Assembly (NCBI GenBank): GCA_028023455.1
Contig: JAQFVV010006271.1
Span: 4,250,173 to 4,314,172, forward strand
Length of the DNA: 64,000 nucleotides
DNA from: Epiperipatus broadwayi
Lineage: Eukaryota; Onychophora; Udeonychophora; Euonychophora; Peripatidae
Direction of reading: 5' to 3'
The first letter of the stretch is position 1. Every line of letters starts with the position of its first letter. The notes under the pieces were generated by a model that saw only the letters and a list, made by a program, of their open reading frames with translations, did not search any database and had not been told where the DNA came from. This document shows positions 37,174-49,959 of the stretch, in pieces. The translations under genes and the position numbers were made by a program.

Positions 37174-37326
37174 TAATATTTAGTGAGGCTATAACCTCAA
37201 CAATATGCATATAAAATGCGATAGCAGGGACCTCTATAGATGTTTTAACCACAAGCTTATTCTATAGGTCCCTGCTATCGCATTTTATATGCATATTGTC
37301 GAGGTTATAGTCTCAGTAAATATTAC
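37174..37326. repeat. Hairpin inverted repeat (MITE-like)
   Basis: Arms of about 64 bases: taatatttagtgaggctata pairs with tatagtctcagtaaatatta, and aatgcgatagcagggacct pairs with aggtccctgctatcgcatt. The loop is about 27 bases. The 14-mer cataataagttggt occurs immediately to the left and again about 38 bases to the right, so the element or its target was duplicated together with flank. Confidence 0.8.
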
Positions 37327-39985
37327 TTACGTAATCAATGTGCATTTAATAAATTTATAATTACATAATAAGTTGGTTAAGTCCTTATATTTCAAAAGTA
37401 CATTTAAAGCATCATCACTTAATGATCAAAATTTTGTTAACCTGAAATGCATATGTTATTTTAAATACTATTTTAAAAGATAAAATACTTAATTTTGATT
37501 TAACCTGATTATTTGAACGATTACATATATCATTCACGAATCTTAATCACATTTCCCATAATTATTTATTAAAAGAAAGCTGGTAAATTATTGTGTTTAG
37601 TTTATTAAAGTTTATTTGTACTTCTTAATGCTTAAATTTGATAATATTATTGGTGTTGGAGTTACTAAATATCCTGAATTAATTTTATTTTGTATTATGA
37701 GCTGTTTTGTTTGCTATATTTGGGTAGTAGAAAAATACCCCTCACTGACCCAGATATATGCTGTAAAATGATAATAGTTAAGTTATTTTAACCCTGAGAA
37801 GAATAAGTTATTAATTTGCAGTGTAATTTTGAAGTTATGGCAAATTTTAGACCTACAGTTATTTATTGTACTTGGATTTGAGTTATGTTGTGTTCACAGT
37901 TTTATTAAATTCAGCATAACTTTAAGGTGTAAATTGTTTCTTTTGTCTTAAATCACATAGCTTGTTTTGACTTTATGTTGGATATTCTGGTTTTGTCATG
38001 CTTGGAATCCCTATTTTTATTTTAATTTATCTTACTATCACTTAATACAATATTAGTTTATGTTCAAGATTTTATTCTCCATCATCAACATTGTTCTCTT
38101 ATTTCATTTTGATCTTTCTTTTATTTCTACATTCTCACTTGTTGTTAATTCATTATCATAATTGATTCACCTTTCACTGACTTTTATGCTATTATCATCT
38201 TAATCATTCATTAGCTCTTCTTTGATCATTATCTTAATCATTCATTATTCTAACACATCTTTTTTCCCTTCTCTTCACTCTTAGGCTCGTTTCATTTTAT
38301 ATTATTTAAATATTATTCATTTTCATCATGTATTTAGTCATCTACATCCTAATTTATTTATTATTTAATTCATAATTTCAATTTCATATTCATTATGTAG
38401 ACCTAAATATTAATTATTTATTGTTTTGATGAAAATTAAGTTGATTTGATGGAAATTTAAAAAAATCTTTTCTTTGAGATAATGCACATTGTGTTTTTTT
38501 AATTAAAAAAAGAAATTGAGAAGCTAAATAATAAAAGAAAAGACAATTGATTTTAATTATTGATAAAATGTCTGAAAAGTGTGACATGGGTAATTTAATA
38601 TGGTCATGGTAGTTACAGGAAAGAGAACATTGAAAGCAAAAATCTTCCCAAAGATAAAAGTTTGAAGAAAGAATTCAGGAGGTAATTAACATACAAATGT
38701 GTAAAAAGTTTTTCAAAAAGATATAAAGAGGATAAACACCAGAAAGCTTTCTCCTTCATATATGCATCACATGATGCAGTATTACCATGAGTTTGTTGAT
38801 CACATTCAGATTGACAGCTAGAACTGCTATATATTGTTGATCTTTATTTCTCTTGGAACTTTTATATAATGATTTAAAAGAATGCGGCCATTACCTGTCT
38901 GTAATATAAAACTCATGTCAAAGTTATAACTTAACCTGATGATCATCAGTTGAAAACCTGAGCATTATATTTATTGTAAAAAGACAAGTCCACAAAACAA
39001 TCTTACTGGTAAGAAATGAAATTTGACCTTTAATGTTTGTTAAAATAACATTCTAAGGTATTCTACATTTCACCTAAACCATAAAAAAAGGGAAAAGAAA
39101 TAAAATTTGGTGGATCATTGCAAACTATAAATATGATTAATGGATGCTCAAAATATTTATAATTATCACATTACCTATTTTTCTCTTATTATTGATTGAC
39201 TTAAAATAAATATGTCTAAAATACAATATAATGAAAAGAGATACAATGTGTCATTTGTTTATATCTAATACATGCATTCTCTCAGCAAACTTCTTTGATA
39301 AATTCAAGTGTTTATACCAACACACTTCATTGCATTTTAAAATTATTATTCAGATATTAAGATACATATACATATATACTTTCATTAATCCATCAAAATT
39401 TTAGGGAATTTTTATTTTTGGTTAGAGAGAGGGATTTTGATTTGGAGTATATATCACTTTATTGTAGATTTAATAGGAATGTTTAAATAACATCATGGCA
39501 TCTAATAAAAATACATTGAATTATTAAAGATGACAATGGAAGGAATGTTAGCATATATTTAAATAGGTCATATTGATTTTTGTTTACACTAAGGCTTAGA
39601 TAAAAATGCTAAATGATGCCTATAAGTTCTGGAAAGTTTCCAAAAAATGTCTGAGTTAGCATGTTATAATTAGGACCATATTATTTGAAAATATACAATG
39701 CTAATCTTAAATCTTAAATGGTTATATGAAATAATATAGGTTAGTTGTGTGCAGGGCAACAAATATATTCTTAAGAAATAAACAAACCTAAATATATAGC
39801 TGTTCATATCCAATAAATATCTATTAGACAAACATGGTAAAATGGTGCCCAATGTGGGGCTCAGAATTCATGCTCAAATCAGATTGTTTAATAGATTATA
39901 AACACAGGAAGGTTATATGTGATAGCAAAATAATATAGTTTGTGATAAAAAGTGAGAATAAAAAGGGCATGAGTAATATGCAGTT
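37327..39985. other. AT-rich stretch, nothing recognised
   Basis: About 2.6 kb including a strongly pyrimidine-rich, ATT/CTT-rich patch (38030-38400). No supported gene, RNA or transposon protein. Confidence 0.5.
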
Positions 39986-42130
39986 AGAGAAGGAGAAGAA
40001 AATGATAATAAAACATACACATGAGTTGAAACAAATAGGGGATCTCAGAGATTTTCTATGTACATATAAAGATGTTTTCTAAGAAAATCCAGGGTTAATA
40101 AAAGCTTATGAACACCATATCAAAATAATGGAAGGCACACAATATCAGACATGGTGATTTCTGGTGTAAACAACTTGAACAAATTGTTTATTGGGAGGTG
40201 AAATCAAAACCATTCTCACATATAATAACCCATTGATAATAGTAAATAAATGAATATGGCAATAAGTCTGTGCTTAGATGCTAGGCAATTAAATAACATC
40301 ACATGGCCTGCCAACAGTTAATGATCTCTTAACAAAATTCTGAGGAAAGTATTCTTAACTTTGTATTTAACTGCCAGTTATTGGCAGATAAAGCTTCATA
40401 TGGTAGATCATAAATATACAGCCTTTCAATACAATGGAAAATCATATCGCTTTAACCCTTTCAATGGTGATTATATAATTGGCCGAATAAGTTAAAAATC
40501 AAAACTTTTAATTGGCCAACTCACAACTTTAACAAAATCAATTGTTAAAATAGATTCACTTTAATAATATAAATATGTTACTTTCATTTGTAAAAAGTGT
40601 ATTTCTAATTTGTTCCCATTGTGAAGTAAACAAAAGTCTTTACAAAAATAAAATTTGATTTATAATTTAAAAAATATTCAATTGTGATGAAATAAAAGTA
40701 ACCACTATTTTGACCAACCAAAGACATTTCTTTTTTTTTTCACTTTTACGTTACGATAAATATGTAGCAATAAATAAATAATTCTTGGTAACATCTTAAC
40801 TATTTTTCTAAAATAATTTGATTTTTAGTATTATTTTATCAATAATAATTTGTAATTCAAATATTGTTTAAAATGTTGTAAACGTTTGTTTATCATTTTT
40901 AAAATAAAATACAAAACGACCGTAACTTTTTACTTTTTGGCAGCCATTGCCCTTTTTGACAGAAGTTTGACAGCCAATAAGATTCAAAAAAAGGTGGTGA
41001 GAAGGCAGTGCTTTGGTTTTGTTTGATATATATGGGCATTTTTATTCATTTTTTACTTGTAAAATAATTCTGAAGAGGGCACCATCTTACAGAACTTTTT
41101 TTTCTTCTAAAAAATGATGTCAAAACCATAAATTTAGTGCAAAAACTAAGCTATTTACAGTGATTTCAAGTTTCCTCATTTAAGATCAACCCAATCAGTT
41201 AAAAGATTAATAGGGTACCACTTGGGTTGAAGAATAGTGGAGCTGGATTAGTGGAATGCTTCAATAATATACTAAATAAAGAAATAAAGGACTTAGTAAT
41301 CAGGTATATGGATGTTGTTATAATTGTGTCAAAACATGGAAGGACATATACAACATCTGTAATTATTCTTGCAAGAATGTAAAGATTAAAACATTAGGAT
41401 TAATCTGAAGAAAAGCCAGATAGCAGCTACAAAAGTCAATTTTAGGTCACCTTATAGTGCTAAATGCATTAAGCTACACACAGAGAAAATCTATACCATT
41501 AGAAATTTTCCTTGACCTAGTAATAAAAACAATCAGATAATTTATGGGCTTATGCACATGATCTAATAAATTATATGATAATTTCACCACAAACATGGAA
41601 CAAGTAATACAATTATTACAGAAACATATGTCATGGAAATGAGAAAAGAATCAAGAAACATTTTAGGAAGATCAAAGATATTTTTTAAAGTTGGGTCATG
41701 CTTATATACCCAAATTTCAGTAGACCATTCATCATAAAGGCAGATAGCAGTGGATATGGGCTGGGAGCCACCTTAATTCAAAAGCAAGATGATTATAAAT
41801 ATGGGGTGCCATATTTTAGCCATCATCTACTATGAGATCCAGAAAAAAATATCCAATGAATGAGAAAGAGGCCTTTGTTATGGCTTGGGCATTTCAGAAA
41901 TTTAAACAATTTTTTTGGGTCAGAGGTGATCATGATGTTGGATCATAGGTGTCTGCAACTCTTGAATCATAGTTACCTTCCAAATAGTCATTTCGTCTGA
42001 TGGAGCTCTTCTTGCAAGTATTTAATTATTCTATCCAATATTGTATAGAGACTCAAAATGTGGTAGCAAATGCTTTGTTCAGAATCCAGACTTCCCATTG
42101 GCAAACCATCTACAGATATATGATATCAGT
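39986..42130 (+). pseudogene. Old Gypsy pol remnant, split by a MITE
   Basis: A degenerate relative of the Gypsy pol at 32-34 kb. Fragments recognisable in shifting frames are: YKDVF-ENPGLIKAYEHHIK (pre-RT), LCLDARQLNN, LTASYWQIKLH and YTAFQYNGKSYRF, then after the MITE VPLGLKNSGAGLVECF and YMDVVI (a changed YMDD box). RNase H follows: ADSSGYGLGATLIQKQ, GSEVIMMLDHRCLQLLNHSYLPNS. Many stops and frameshifts mark it as long dead. No LTRs were identified. Confidence 0.75.
40456..41206. mobile_element. TTAA-flanked MITE (piggyBac-type), copy 2
   Basis: A 751-bp insertion inside the RT of the old Gypsy remnant, between TTAA at 40452-40455 and TTAA at 41207-41210. Removing one TTAA and the insert restores the RT reading across the junction, proving insertion after the Gypsy. 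The ends are CCCTTT and AAAAGA. It is the reverse-oriented, diverged relative of copy 1 (746 bp). No transposase frame. Confidence 0.82.
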
Positions 42131-42590
42131 ACACAAATATTGGGTTGATAGAGAAGTTATAGAAAAAGACTTGAAATGTTTAGGAGACAGAGAGTGACAG
42201 TATGTGATTTACAGTTGCATTATGAATAGGCTACAAGAATAGGAACCCAACAGTGACTGCAAAAATGATGGGTCTCAAAAGAAATCATGATCTGTGATAG
42301 AGGAAATCAAGGAGAAATAGGTTGTTATTAATGTATTTGTAGTTTGGATTGTGAATGCAATATATAGTGATAATATATAATGACATTTCCCCCAAAGTGG
42401 AAGACAATAAAAATATGAGTTGTTAAGAAATTTTGGTAATACACTATTCAATTGAAGTAAATAAAAAGGTTTTTTTGAATAAAGAGAAAGAGGGTGCAGG
42501 TAGTAAAATCTCCCTTTCATTTTCTAATGTTTTGTAAGTAAATATAGGTCACAAATAATCGACCATGCTAATTATACACAAATACAATTG
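42131..42590. other. Decayed flank of the Gypsy remnant
   Basis: No recognisable motif; it may hold decayed integrase or LTR sequence. Confidence 0.35.
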
Positions 42591-43310
42591 AGAGGAGGAA
42601 TAAAAACAGAATTTTAAGGGATGGAAGACAGGATAATGAAGGGGTAGAGAAGGTACTAGAGAAAGAAACAATAAAAGTAAACATTACAGAAATAGATTCA
42701 GGACAGCAAGTGAAATACAGCTTTACTAAGACAAAAACAGAAGGATAGGATATCTCAGCGAAGGCAATTATAAAGGAGAAAAATATACCCACAGGGGTAA
42801 ATCAATTTTCGAAAATAAAAATGTTATATGTACAATATAATGAGTGAACAGTACAGCATATACAAAGCTTAGATAAAAAAGTTCTATAAATAAAATTGCA
42901 GAAGATATGAAACTGATGGTATAATATACTAATTTGCAGGGAGCTCAGTATGGTGGGAGTCCTTATTTGAGGGGTCTATGAATTTCATACAATACACACA
43001 AGCCCTAACCAAAAGTTATTGGAATGAGGACCACCAGAAAAGACTAATATTTAAAGTTTCACAAGAGAAATGTAGAATGGAAAAGACATGTGCACCTTTC
43101 TTGTGAAATCAGGTTGCTCAGCTGTGGGCTTTAACAGAATATCTGATGGTAGAGAAGCAAATCTTCAAGTTCATGCAGATAACTACCTTAGACCAGTGGG
43201 GAGACAACTAATTGGAAATGGATGCAAGGCAGTGTGCTTATTGGGTGAATTGACAGCAATAGGTACAATTATAAAGTCATGTCTAAGAGAGTTGAGTATC
43301 AGTTAAATAC
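42591..43310 (+). pseudogene. Possible decayed gag and protease-like segment
   Basis: Purine-rich, coding-looking sequence reading NFIQYTQALTKSYWNEDHQK around 42975-43040 resembles the FLEYKEALTNVFWNEE part of the gag at 31.6 kb. It is followed at 43091-43120 by FLVKSGCSAVGFN, which resembles a retropepsin FLVDTGCSA motif with the catalytic Asp replaced. It lies after pol, so it would belong to a second broken element rather than to the remnant upstream. Evidence is weak and based on short resemblances. Confidence 0.3.
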
Positions 43311-45080
43311 CATTATGTTAATTAATAACTCATTGTCTGGGAACAAAGGAAAGGAATCTTCAACTAAAAATAATGCAGTCATATCTCCATTATCAGGGCA
43401 AACATGTAAAAATTAGAATGAGCAACCTGAAAGAGATCTGAACATCATTGGAAGGATGCAAGCAGCACATGGAGCAAGATGTTCAACAAAATCAACTTAT
43501 GCTAAAAGATAGTAATAGTTTAAATTATGATGAATTTCATGAGAATATATTTATCCCTGGATTAAATGATATTGGTTACACATAATGAGCTGGAATGAAC
43601 ATAAGTACACATAATTTACTATATTGATCTGAAAATAAACCAAAATCATATAATGTCATAAACAATATTATACTAAGGTACATGTCTAAAATTATATTTT
43701 CATGCAAGAATTATAAACAAAAAATGTAAACAAACAAACAATAAAAAATATTGAAATTTACAAACTTTTTGCATTTTATGAATGACAATCACTTTTTTTA
43801 TTGACAAAGGTCACAAACTCATATTTCAAATGTAAACTTATTTTAAATAACTTGTTTTCTGACTCAATGAAAAACTGTTAACTGCAATGTTCTTATAGTT
43901 CATATCATTTAGCAATAAATTTATGGTATTTTCTATTATAATCAAAATGTGTTTCTTATTTTAGTTATAACATTATCACACTGACATATATCTGCTTTTT
44001 TTATTTTGAAACATGTAGCCTAATATAGAATACAATTTATCTTTCCTTACTGAATCAATGCTTTTAATTTTCTCATTTTATGGGAGTTATTTATGACATT
44101 TTTGATTTATTACTTATTATTTTATACAATATTTCATAAAGCTATAATACATATAGTAGACAATATAAAACTTTTTTAAAAAATGGTAATGTTTTTTTTT
44201 TGTTTTTTTATACACATGCTTACAAATTTGGTATTAAAAGAAATTTAAATATTGTAAAATTAGTCATTAAATAAATTTACAATTAAGATTTGAGTATATT
44301 GCAATTGCCAAAAAATGGTTGCCACTGCATTAAGATAAAACATGATTAACATGTGACAGCTACAATCTGTTTGTGATATTGCTCTAAATTCTGAAATATT
44401 TAATTTTATATAATATCTTATAATTAAACATCTATCCAACTTATTATTTTCTTAAATGAGTATTTTTCATATTTCAAATTTGTTTGAATTTAGCTTGGGG
44501 AGTTTAAATTATATAATTCCTTTTAAAAAACTGTCATCTTTTCATATTTTTAAAAGAATGACCTTTCTTTCAATGGTTTGAACTTGAAAAAAAAAAAAAC
44601 TTATGAGTCATTACAAAAAAAAAACAAAAAAACATTCAACATGTTTTAAGAACGTGTCACTATTAATGTTAAAGAATGCTAATAATGTTGAAAAGACTAT
44701 TAAATATTATAATAGTGATGTGAATATGGAGAGTGAAGACAATACAAAAATATTTAAATCTGATATTGATAATGACATTAGTGCTATAGATTTAATTAAA
44801 AAACATTATTTTAAAACAAAATTATTTCAAAATTATATTTAGTTTGTTTATTGACTAAAAATTATACTAGGACATTTACTTATATAAAATAATATTTTTG
44901 TCATTATCATTATCACATACCTGTTATATCTTTAACATAAGAAAATCAGTTGCAGGCATTAAGAATTATCCTGTGATTATTATATATTATATTGCTGTCA
45001 TTTTTAAAATGCCTTACTTTTATATATATTAAATCAAAATCATTCCACATGGTTAAGATATACAGTACGTTCTCTTTAAA
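43311..45080. other. AT-rich stretch, nothing firmly recognised
   Basis: Contains one 79-codon Lys/Asn-rich frame at 44603-44842 after an A-rich leader, with no recognisable domain. At 45040-45065 the sequence ccacatggttaaga resembles the complement of a satellite segment (ttaaccatgtgg), possibly a short inverted satellite fragment. Confidence 0.4.
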
Positions 45081-45082
45081 CT

Positions 45083-45328
45083 TATATATATATATATATT
45101 ATGTAAAATAAATAAAATGTCCATTAATTAAAAAAAAAGTTGTAATTATAATTGAAATTATAATTGTTTTTGAATTTAATGGCAGTTGAGGCAGGTTTAA
45201 GAAATTAACCAAAAATACTTCTGTGAATTTAAGGATTGTTTGTAATAGTTTGTAAACCGTTAAATTTATTATTTCAATTATAATTACAATTTTGTTTTTA
45301 ATTAATGGACATTTTATATATATATATA
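45083..45328. repeat. Hairpin inverted repeat bounded by (AT)n
   Basis: Arms of about 70-80 bases: aaaatgtccattaatta / taattaatggacatttt, and gttgtaattataattgaaat / atttcaattataattacaa. The loop is about 95 bases. Both outer ends run into short (AT)n. Confidence 0.78.
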
Positions 45329-46360
45329 AATTGAACAGAACTCCCTATCAATATCTTTATTAGTTTGTATCTATTTAGCAAAAATCAAATTAATTTCAAT
45401 TTAACTCATGTTGTTTTAATTTTATAACCCTTTCTATTTTAGTAGCATCTGATATAGTATATAGTTGAAAATGCTGTATATTTTTTTTAATACTTGATCA
45501 AAAAGTATATACTTTAATTTTTTGTACTTTTAAAATAAATGTTACAAAAACAATTTTAATTAATGGCAAAAATGACAAGCAAAGATAATCTTTTTTTTTT
45601 TTTCCCCCATTTTTTTAAAAAATATATTATTTATATTTCTTAAGACAAGTAATATAACAAAAATATTTTACTCAATGACAATGATTACAAAAAGCAAACC
45701 TAATTTATTATAATAACATTATTAGAAAACAATAAAAAATCATAAGAAAGCAGTCGATTGAATCCAGTTAAACAAAAAATATTTCTTATTCTTTATATAT
45801 CATTATGCATAGGGATATATTTAATATCATTCTTAAACAATGTTTATTAAAAAAATCAAATTTAATATGATAATTATATAAATCAGATATATATTTTAAG
45901 ATTAAGTAAGAAACAGTTTGAAATTGGAGTGTCACAAAACTGAATTGTAGCCATTGCTGTTATACACTATTGAATAAACACAAACTATAAATATGTACTT
46001 AAATGTTTTTTTTCTAAATGTATTATTAATAAATATATTATTATTATTTAAATTTTGTTTATAGTATAATATTAATTTACAAATTCTTATTTTCTATGCA
46101 ATTATTCATATAAATGGTGTTTGGTATATATATATATATAATATTTGAAATCCTCCATAGCTATATTATTTCAGTCACATTACCATTGTAAGTAAGAGAA
46201 ACTGAACGTTTAGTACTGCAATGAAAAGGAGTTTGTTTTCAGTATAGTGCTAAAGTTTGAGCTTTTTTTTTATTTAAAGAGGGAATGTGGTTGTAATAAT
46301 ATAGCTAAATTGCATTTTGAATAATTTATATTGAGTTCAACTAGTGTTATGCATTGTTTC
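45329..46360. other. AT-rich stretch, nothing recognised
   Basis: No gene or element signature found. Confidence 0.5.
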
Positions 46361-46363
46361 TCT

Positions 46364-46423
<60 letters not shown>

Positions 46424-46426
<3 letters not shown>

Positions 46427-46518
46427 GTGGTGTTCTGGAGAAGAGAAGCTAAAAATAGGAAAAGATGGATTGAACTTGGAGAGACCTTCATCCTGCAGTG
46501 GATTAATAATGATGATTT

Positions 46519-46519
<1 letters not shown>
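46424..46519 (+). mobile_element. Extreme 5'-truncated RTE tail relic between (AT)n tracts
   Basis: The ~95 bases match the last coding codons of the RTE at 7-10 kb: [27 protein letters not shown] corresponds to its C-terminal end, and the stop region passes into GATGATT. It is bounded on both sides by long (AT)n tracts (46369-46423 and 46525-46577), so the (TGA)n tail appears to have mutated or been replaced by AT repeats. Plus strand, opposite to the full-length copy. Confidence 0.8.
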
Positions 46520-46577
<58 letters not shown>

Positions 46578-46580
<3 letters not shown>

Positions 46581-48295
46581 ATGATCACGAAAGCAGGGGG
46601 GGGGAGTTATTGAAAAAAAAAACATAGAAACATTTTATATGAAAAATGGAAAACATTTGTAATGAGTTATAGTTTTGTTTTTATTTATTTAAAACTATTA
46701 ATTTAAAACATTATTTTATGTTGACTTTTCTTAATTTTAGAATATTATATAACAACTACAAATTTATACATATTGTTGTAGCCTTTATTGATCTTAATAA
46801 CCTTAAGTAAATATCACATTGCATTGTATGAGTTGATTTACTTGATAACTAAGACAGCTTTGACGCCTATGATTATATATTCAAAATAAGGGGTAAAATA
46901 TTATTGCTAGGTTAACTATCAATCATACCTATGTTCCAATAGAGATTGCATAAATGCACCAATCCTCATCATTTTTCTCAACATAGCACCCCAGCATAAC
47001 TGCTGGTATTATGACAAATTTCCAAAGGCATTTTTAAGATAAATCTCAGGTGCCATCTGGCCACATAAATTTTATACAACAAAAATGCCCAGATGAATAC
47101 TGTAGCAAAACTGAGTGCTTGGAAACTTAAGCAGACTTGCATCAGCTTTATAAAATAGGGGGCTGAATCAATAGTACTTATCAAATTTTCCCAATTCTCA
47201 AATCAATGCAGCACAGGTAAAGTAAAAATATTAGATTAATTAATATTTACTAAACACTTTTTATTTGTACACATACACACACAACAATCGGTTAATATTT
47301 CGATTACACACTTACATTTAACCAATAAAAATATATATAACACAAATTATCAACAAAATAAATATAATTTAACAAGAGCTATTTCATCACATACTTCCAT
47401 TATATGATTCTGACATTTGTAATAGCATTAACCTTCATTTATAGCACTTCATGTATAATTAATAACGTCTAGATGGTTATCAAAATAGTTCAAAATAGTT
47501 ATCTAGGATTTCACATGGAAATGACAATCTATTTTGATAATTTCAATAGTTTTTCTTTCATGATCCATCAGGATTTATGTCCAGGATGCCTTTTTCTTTT
47601 TCAGCACTTCTGAATGTCAATAGGAAAGTGTTTGCAGCAGAGTCCTACATTATGGGTAAGGCCATTGACAGCTGCCAAGACAGATGGTGATGAAGGCCAG
47701 GAAATAAAATCCACAAGAACACTCCTGTGGTTTTCTTAGTAGTGCATGGTGTTGCTTTGCTAATTATTAGTTAAATAATTAATGGACTTGACTTTCTCTT
47801 AATATAAAGACAAAAATTTTAATTAAGTGATCTTGCAACTACCAAACCACAATTTTTATACACTTACCCTCTTGTTGTTCACTTTTAACCTTTTGCTTTT
47901 AATTTTTAATTAAGTGATTAATATTATCTTTTTCTTTAGATTAATGTTTTATTTTATTGGCCTGGAATTTTTTAAAATTTAATTGCATTCCTGCCAATGA
48001 GATAGTTTACAATGATTATTTTTTATTAATCAATTTATTGTTTATTTTTACTTTGAATTATATTTTTATTTTAATTTATATTTTATTTTGACATTATATC
48101 ATTTTTTTTAAACATTACTTTTTTCTTACAGATAAAAAGAAGAGTATGTGTTCTGAATCTTAACTTAAATTAGAGATTTCCTTTTCGTCATCCTTGTCAT
48201 AAAATTATACTAATTCATCTAATTAACTATTTCACTTTATTTCTTCAAATTCCTATTTTTTAATTTATTTGCTTTTTTATTTTGAACTATAAATA

Positions 48296-48296
<1 letters not shown>
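46578..48296 (+). repeat. ~1.7-kb dispersed repeat, copy A
   Basis: Collinear with copy B at 49960-51680 over most of its length, same orientation. Shared anchors are gaaaacatttgtaatg, taactatcaat, ctatctggcca(c/t)ata, aatgtcaatagga, gcagcagagt(c/t)ctac, atttaattgcattcctgccaatga and tgaatcttaacttaaat. Stops are dense. Around 46990-47080 a frame reading NCWYYDKFPKAF and, shifted, RCHLAT could be a decayed Cys-containing retroelement motif; this is very tentative. The family is unassigned. Confidence 0.65.

Positions 48297-48366
<70 letters not shown>
48297..48366. repeat. (AT)n-(GT)n compound microsatellite
   Basis: (AT)n passes into (GT)n at the 3' edge of repeat copy A. Confidence 0.9.
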
Positions 48367-48370
<4 letters not shown>

Positions 48371-49959
48371 GTTGCACAGTATACATGAGAGTGTTACATC
48401 ATATCTCTCTCAGTTTGTGAAATAAAATGTTGTCAATTGGTTATTGACTGATTTTAACTCTAATAATTGCACCTTTTTATTTTCTCCTACATCAGTCTCA
48501 CTAGTAATAAAACATGATAAAATGACAGAGGGTAACCATTTTTTGGACTCTCTTACTTGCTATGGCTGGGTGTTAAGCTGCTCAAATCTAATTTAATTAA
48601 AACTGTGGGGATGACACAGGGGCATATGCCATGACTATGGATGCGGAATGTGGAATTTGGACATTCTGCAAATGGCAAGATACTTCTTCTGACTTTTTGA
48701 TTTCATGCTAAGTTTACTAATACTAATATATTGGGATTTTATTTTCAATGCATTTCATTTATGACAATAATCTGGCAATATTTATTTTAAGCTGGAAAAT
48801 TCTTTTTAAGAACATTGGCTGTAAACAAAAAAATTTCCACTGTATCATCATTCTTGAAAATAACTGGACACCCAAATTCATTACAGTTCCACTTTTCACA
48901 ATAAAATGGCTTAAACAAACATATACTATGTCCATGAAGCACTCAACATCATTTCACACACACTGCAAATAACTCTATTTACGCACAACCATCATTTATA
49001 TATATGATTATTATTTATATGTATGTTCATGCTATGCTGCCTTATTCGCAATTACAATCTGGGTTGACATTCAGCATTTCCCACCCAGGGTTGATTATTC
49101 CATTTCTTTCTTTTGAAATTATTTGTTTTATCATGCTATGTTGCCTTATTGACAATTATAATCTGGGCTTTGCTGTACACTTACCACTTGGATATCATTA
49201 TATTATTTCTTTTTCATTTTCTGCTTTATGGTATATTATCTCTTCCCATAATAATTTTGTGCTCCTTTCATGTACTATTTTTTATTTGTTGCTTCTAACT
49301 GGCCCTCTACTCATTCCAAATTTTCACTGATTTTTGGCCTAATTTCATATTTTATTAAAGTCTATCCAGAATGAATCTTCAACCCTAACTTCTTGACTGC
49401 TTCTTGTTTTTTTTGCCATAGTTTACTTTCTTCTATTATTTGAAAAAAAAAGTCATTTAATTATTTCTTATTTTGCATCACTTGCTCTATTATTTTATTT
49501 AATAATTCATTATATCATTATTTTCTAACTTGTTCTTTTCTCTCTACTTTCCACTTCTTGTTCAATTTCACTTTGTGACTTTTCTATCTCAATTTTACTT
49601 TTTTTTTATCTTTCTTTGAATTCAAAGAAAGTATCCTTCAGATTTCAAAACACTCAGTCCCCTTTACTCCCCTGCATAATTTATCTAAACCCACCACCAT
49701 AATAATAACAGAACAAATATGTCTTTAGTTCTCTGCCTGAACTTATCTGCTCTCTCCTTTTTATTTACATTTTCTTTCTATTTATTATACCTTTCTTCAC
49801 TATTATTATATTTACTTTGGTCATACTTTCCTTTACACTGCTCACCATCTTCAATGTTTTATTCATTTTAGGCATTTATAGTAATTGAGTGCTCAAACAA
49901 TATAATTTTATCTATGCTGCACAAAATATGGCACATGGGTACCCATGTTAAATGACATT
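48367..49959. other. AT-rich, pyrimidine-rich spacer between the two repeat copies
   Basis: Short open frames occur (for example 48748-48972 and 49004-49330) but without recognisable domains. A near-direct duplication of about 100 bases is visible at 49020-49100 versus 49125-49185 (ttatgctatg(c/t)tgccttatt..caattacaatctggg), i.e. a local tandem duplication. Confidence 0.45.

Noticed and set aside
44603-44842. 79-codon Lys/Asn-rich frame
   Set aside because: Composition follows the AT-rich background, there is no recognisable motif, and it starts in an A-run; not enough to call a gene.
46331-46627. Frames of alternating Ile-Tyr around the RTE relic
   Set aside because: (AT)n read-through; only the ~95-base central part is real element sequence.
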